From NCBI GenBank assembly GCA_018829245.1, contig JAHJUH010000015.1, positions 1 through 5,416 of the forward strand: 5,416 bases of DNA, read 5' to 3'. Source of the DNA: Patescibacteria group bacterium (GTDB lineage: Bacteria > Patescibacteriota > Minisyncoccia > Portnoybacterales > UBA2143). Below the pieces are notes generated by a model. The model did no database searches, was not told the origin of the DNA, and saw only the letters and a program-made list of their open reading frames with translations. Every line of letters begins with the position of its first letter. Position 1 is the first letter of the stretch. Positions 5,395 to 5,416 of this stretch are shown piece by piece. Position numbers and translations under genes: made by a program.

Positions 5395-5408
5395 ATAAAA
5401 AGCCTTTT
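5383..5408 (-). terminator. Weak intrinsic terminator of an upstream gene
   Basis: On the minus strand AAAAGGC (5408-5402) pairs with GCCTTTT (5392-5386), 7 bp around a 9-nt A/T loop. The T-run of the 3' arm continues to 5383 (seven T in total), then ATT. Only three G-C pairs support it. It most likely ends a minus-strand gene beyond the right edge of the window, just before the rpsO promoter. On the plus strand the T-run is confined to the stem, so termination that way is less likely. Confidence 0.55.
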
Positions 5409-5416
5409 AAAACTTA

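Overview
The window is A+T-rich and compact. All five genes lie on the minus strand and read from the right edge to the left: rpsO (S15), a NYN/LabA-like nuclease-fold protein, pnp (polynucleotide phosphorylase), then two single-pass membrane proteins of unknown function. The low G+C, tight packing, near absence of Shine-Dalgarno sites and the two Cys-bearing or aromatic-anchored membrane proteins fit a Patescibacteria/CPR bacterium, most likely Parcubacteria-like. This placement is an inference from gene style, not from a marker phylogeny.

Right end (4509-5416): a weak hairpin with a U-run looks like the terminator of an unseen upstream gene. Its 3' arm overlaps the -35 of a good extended -10 promoter, which is placed so that rpsO mRNA would start at or within a base or two of the ATG (leaderless). 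rpsO and the NYN gene are separated by one base. Between the NYN gene and pnp lies a 53-nt two-part hairpin of 21 base pairs. Its G-U pairs make sense only on the minus-strand RNA, and its location matches that of the RNase III-cleaved autoregulatory leader of enterobacterial pnp.

Middle (395-4508): pnp is complete, with two RNase PH folds, an alpha-helical linker, KH and S1 domains, and conserved active-site residues. A second hairpin starts two bases after its stop. The two downstream membrane proteins share a plan: cytoplasmic N-terminus, one membrane helix ending in Trp-Trp, and an exported domain whose last ~30 residues align. They look like diverged tandem paralogs.

Left end (1-394): this stretch has no convincing protein gene but is not empty. 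On the minus strand it holds, in order, two tandem DnaA-box-like 9-mers, a TTGACA / 17 bp / extended -10 promoter, about 300 nt with several nested helices, and a strong bidirectional intrinsic terminator. It is best read as an unidentified structured small RNA gene, or a structured 3' UTR of the operon, and is the most novel element here.

Together the first three genes form a translation/RNA-decay operon (ribosomal protein, putative endoribonuclease, 3'-5' exoribonuclease). The last two genes share the orientation but show no evident functional link.
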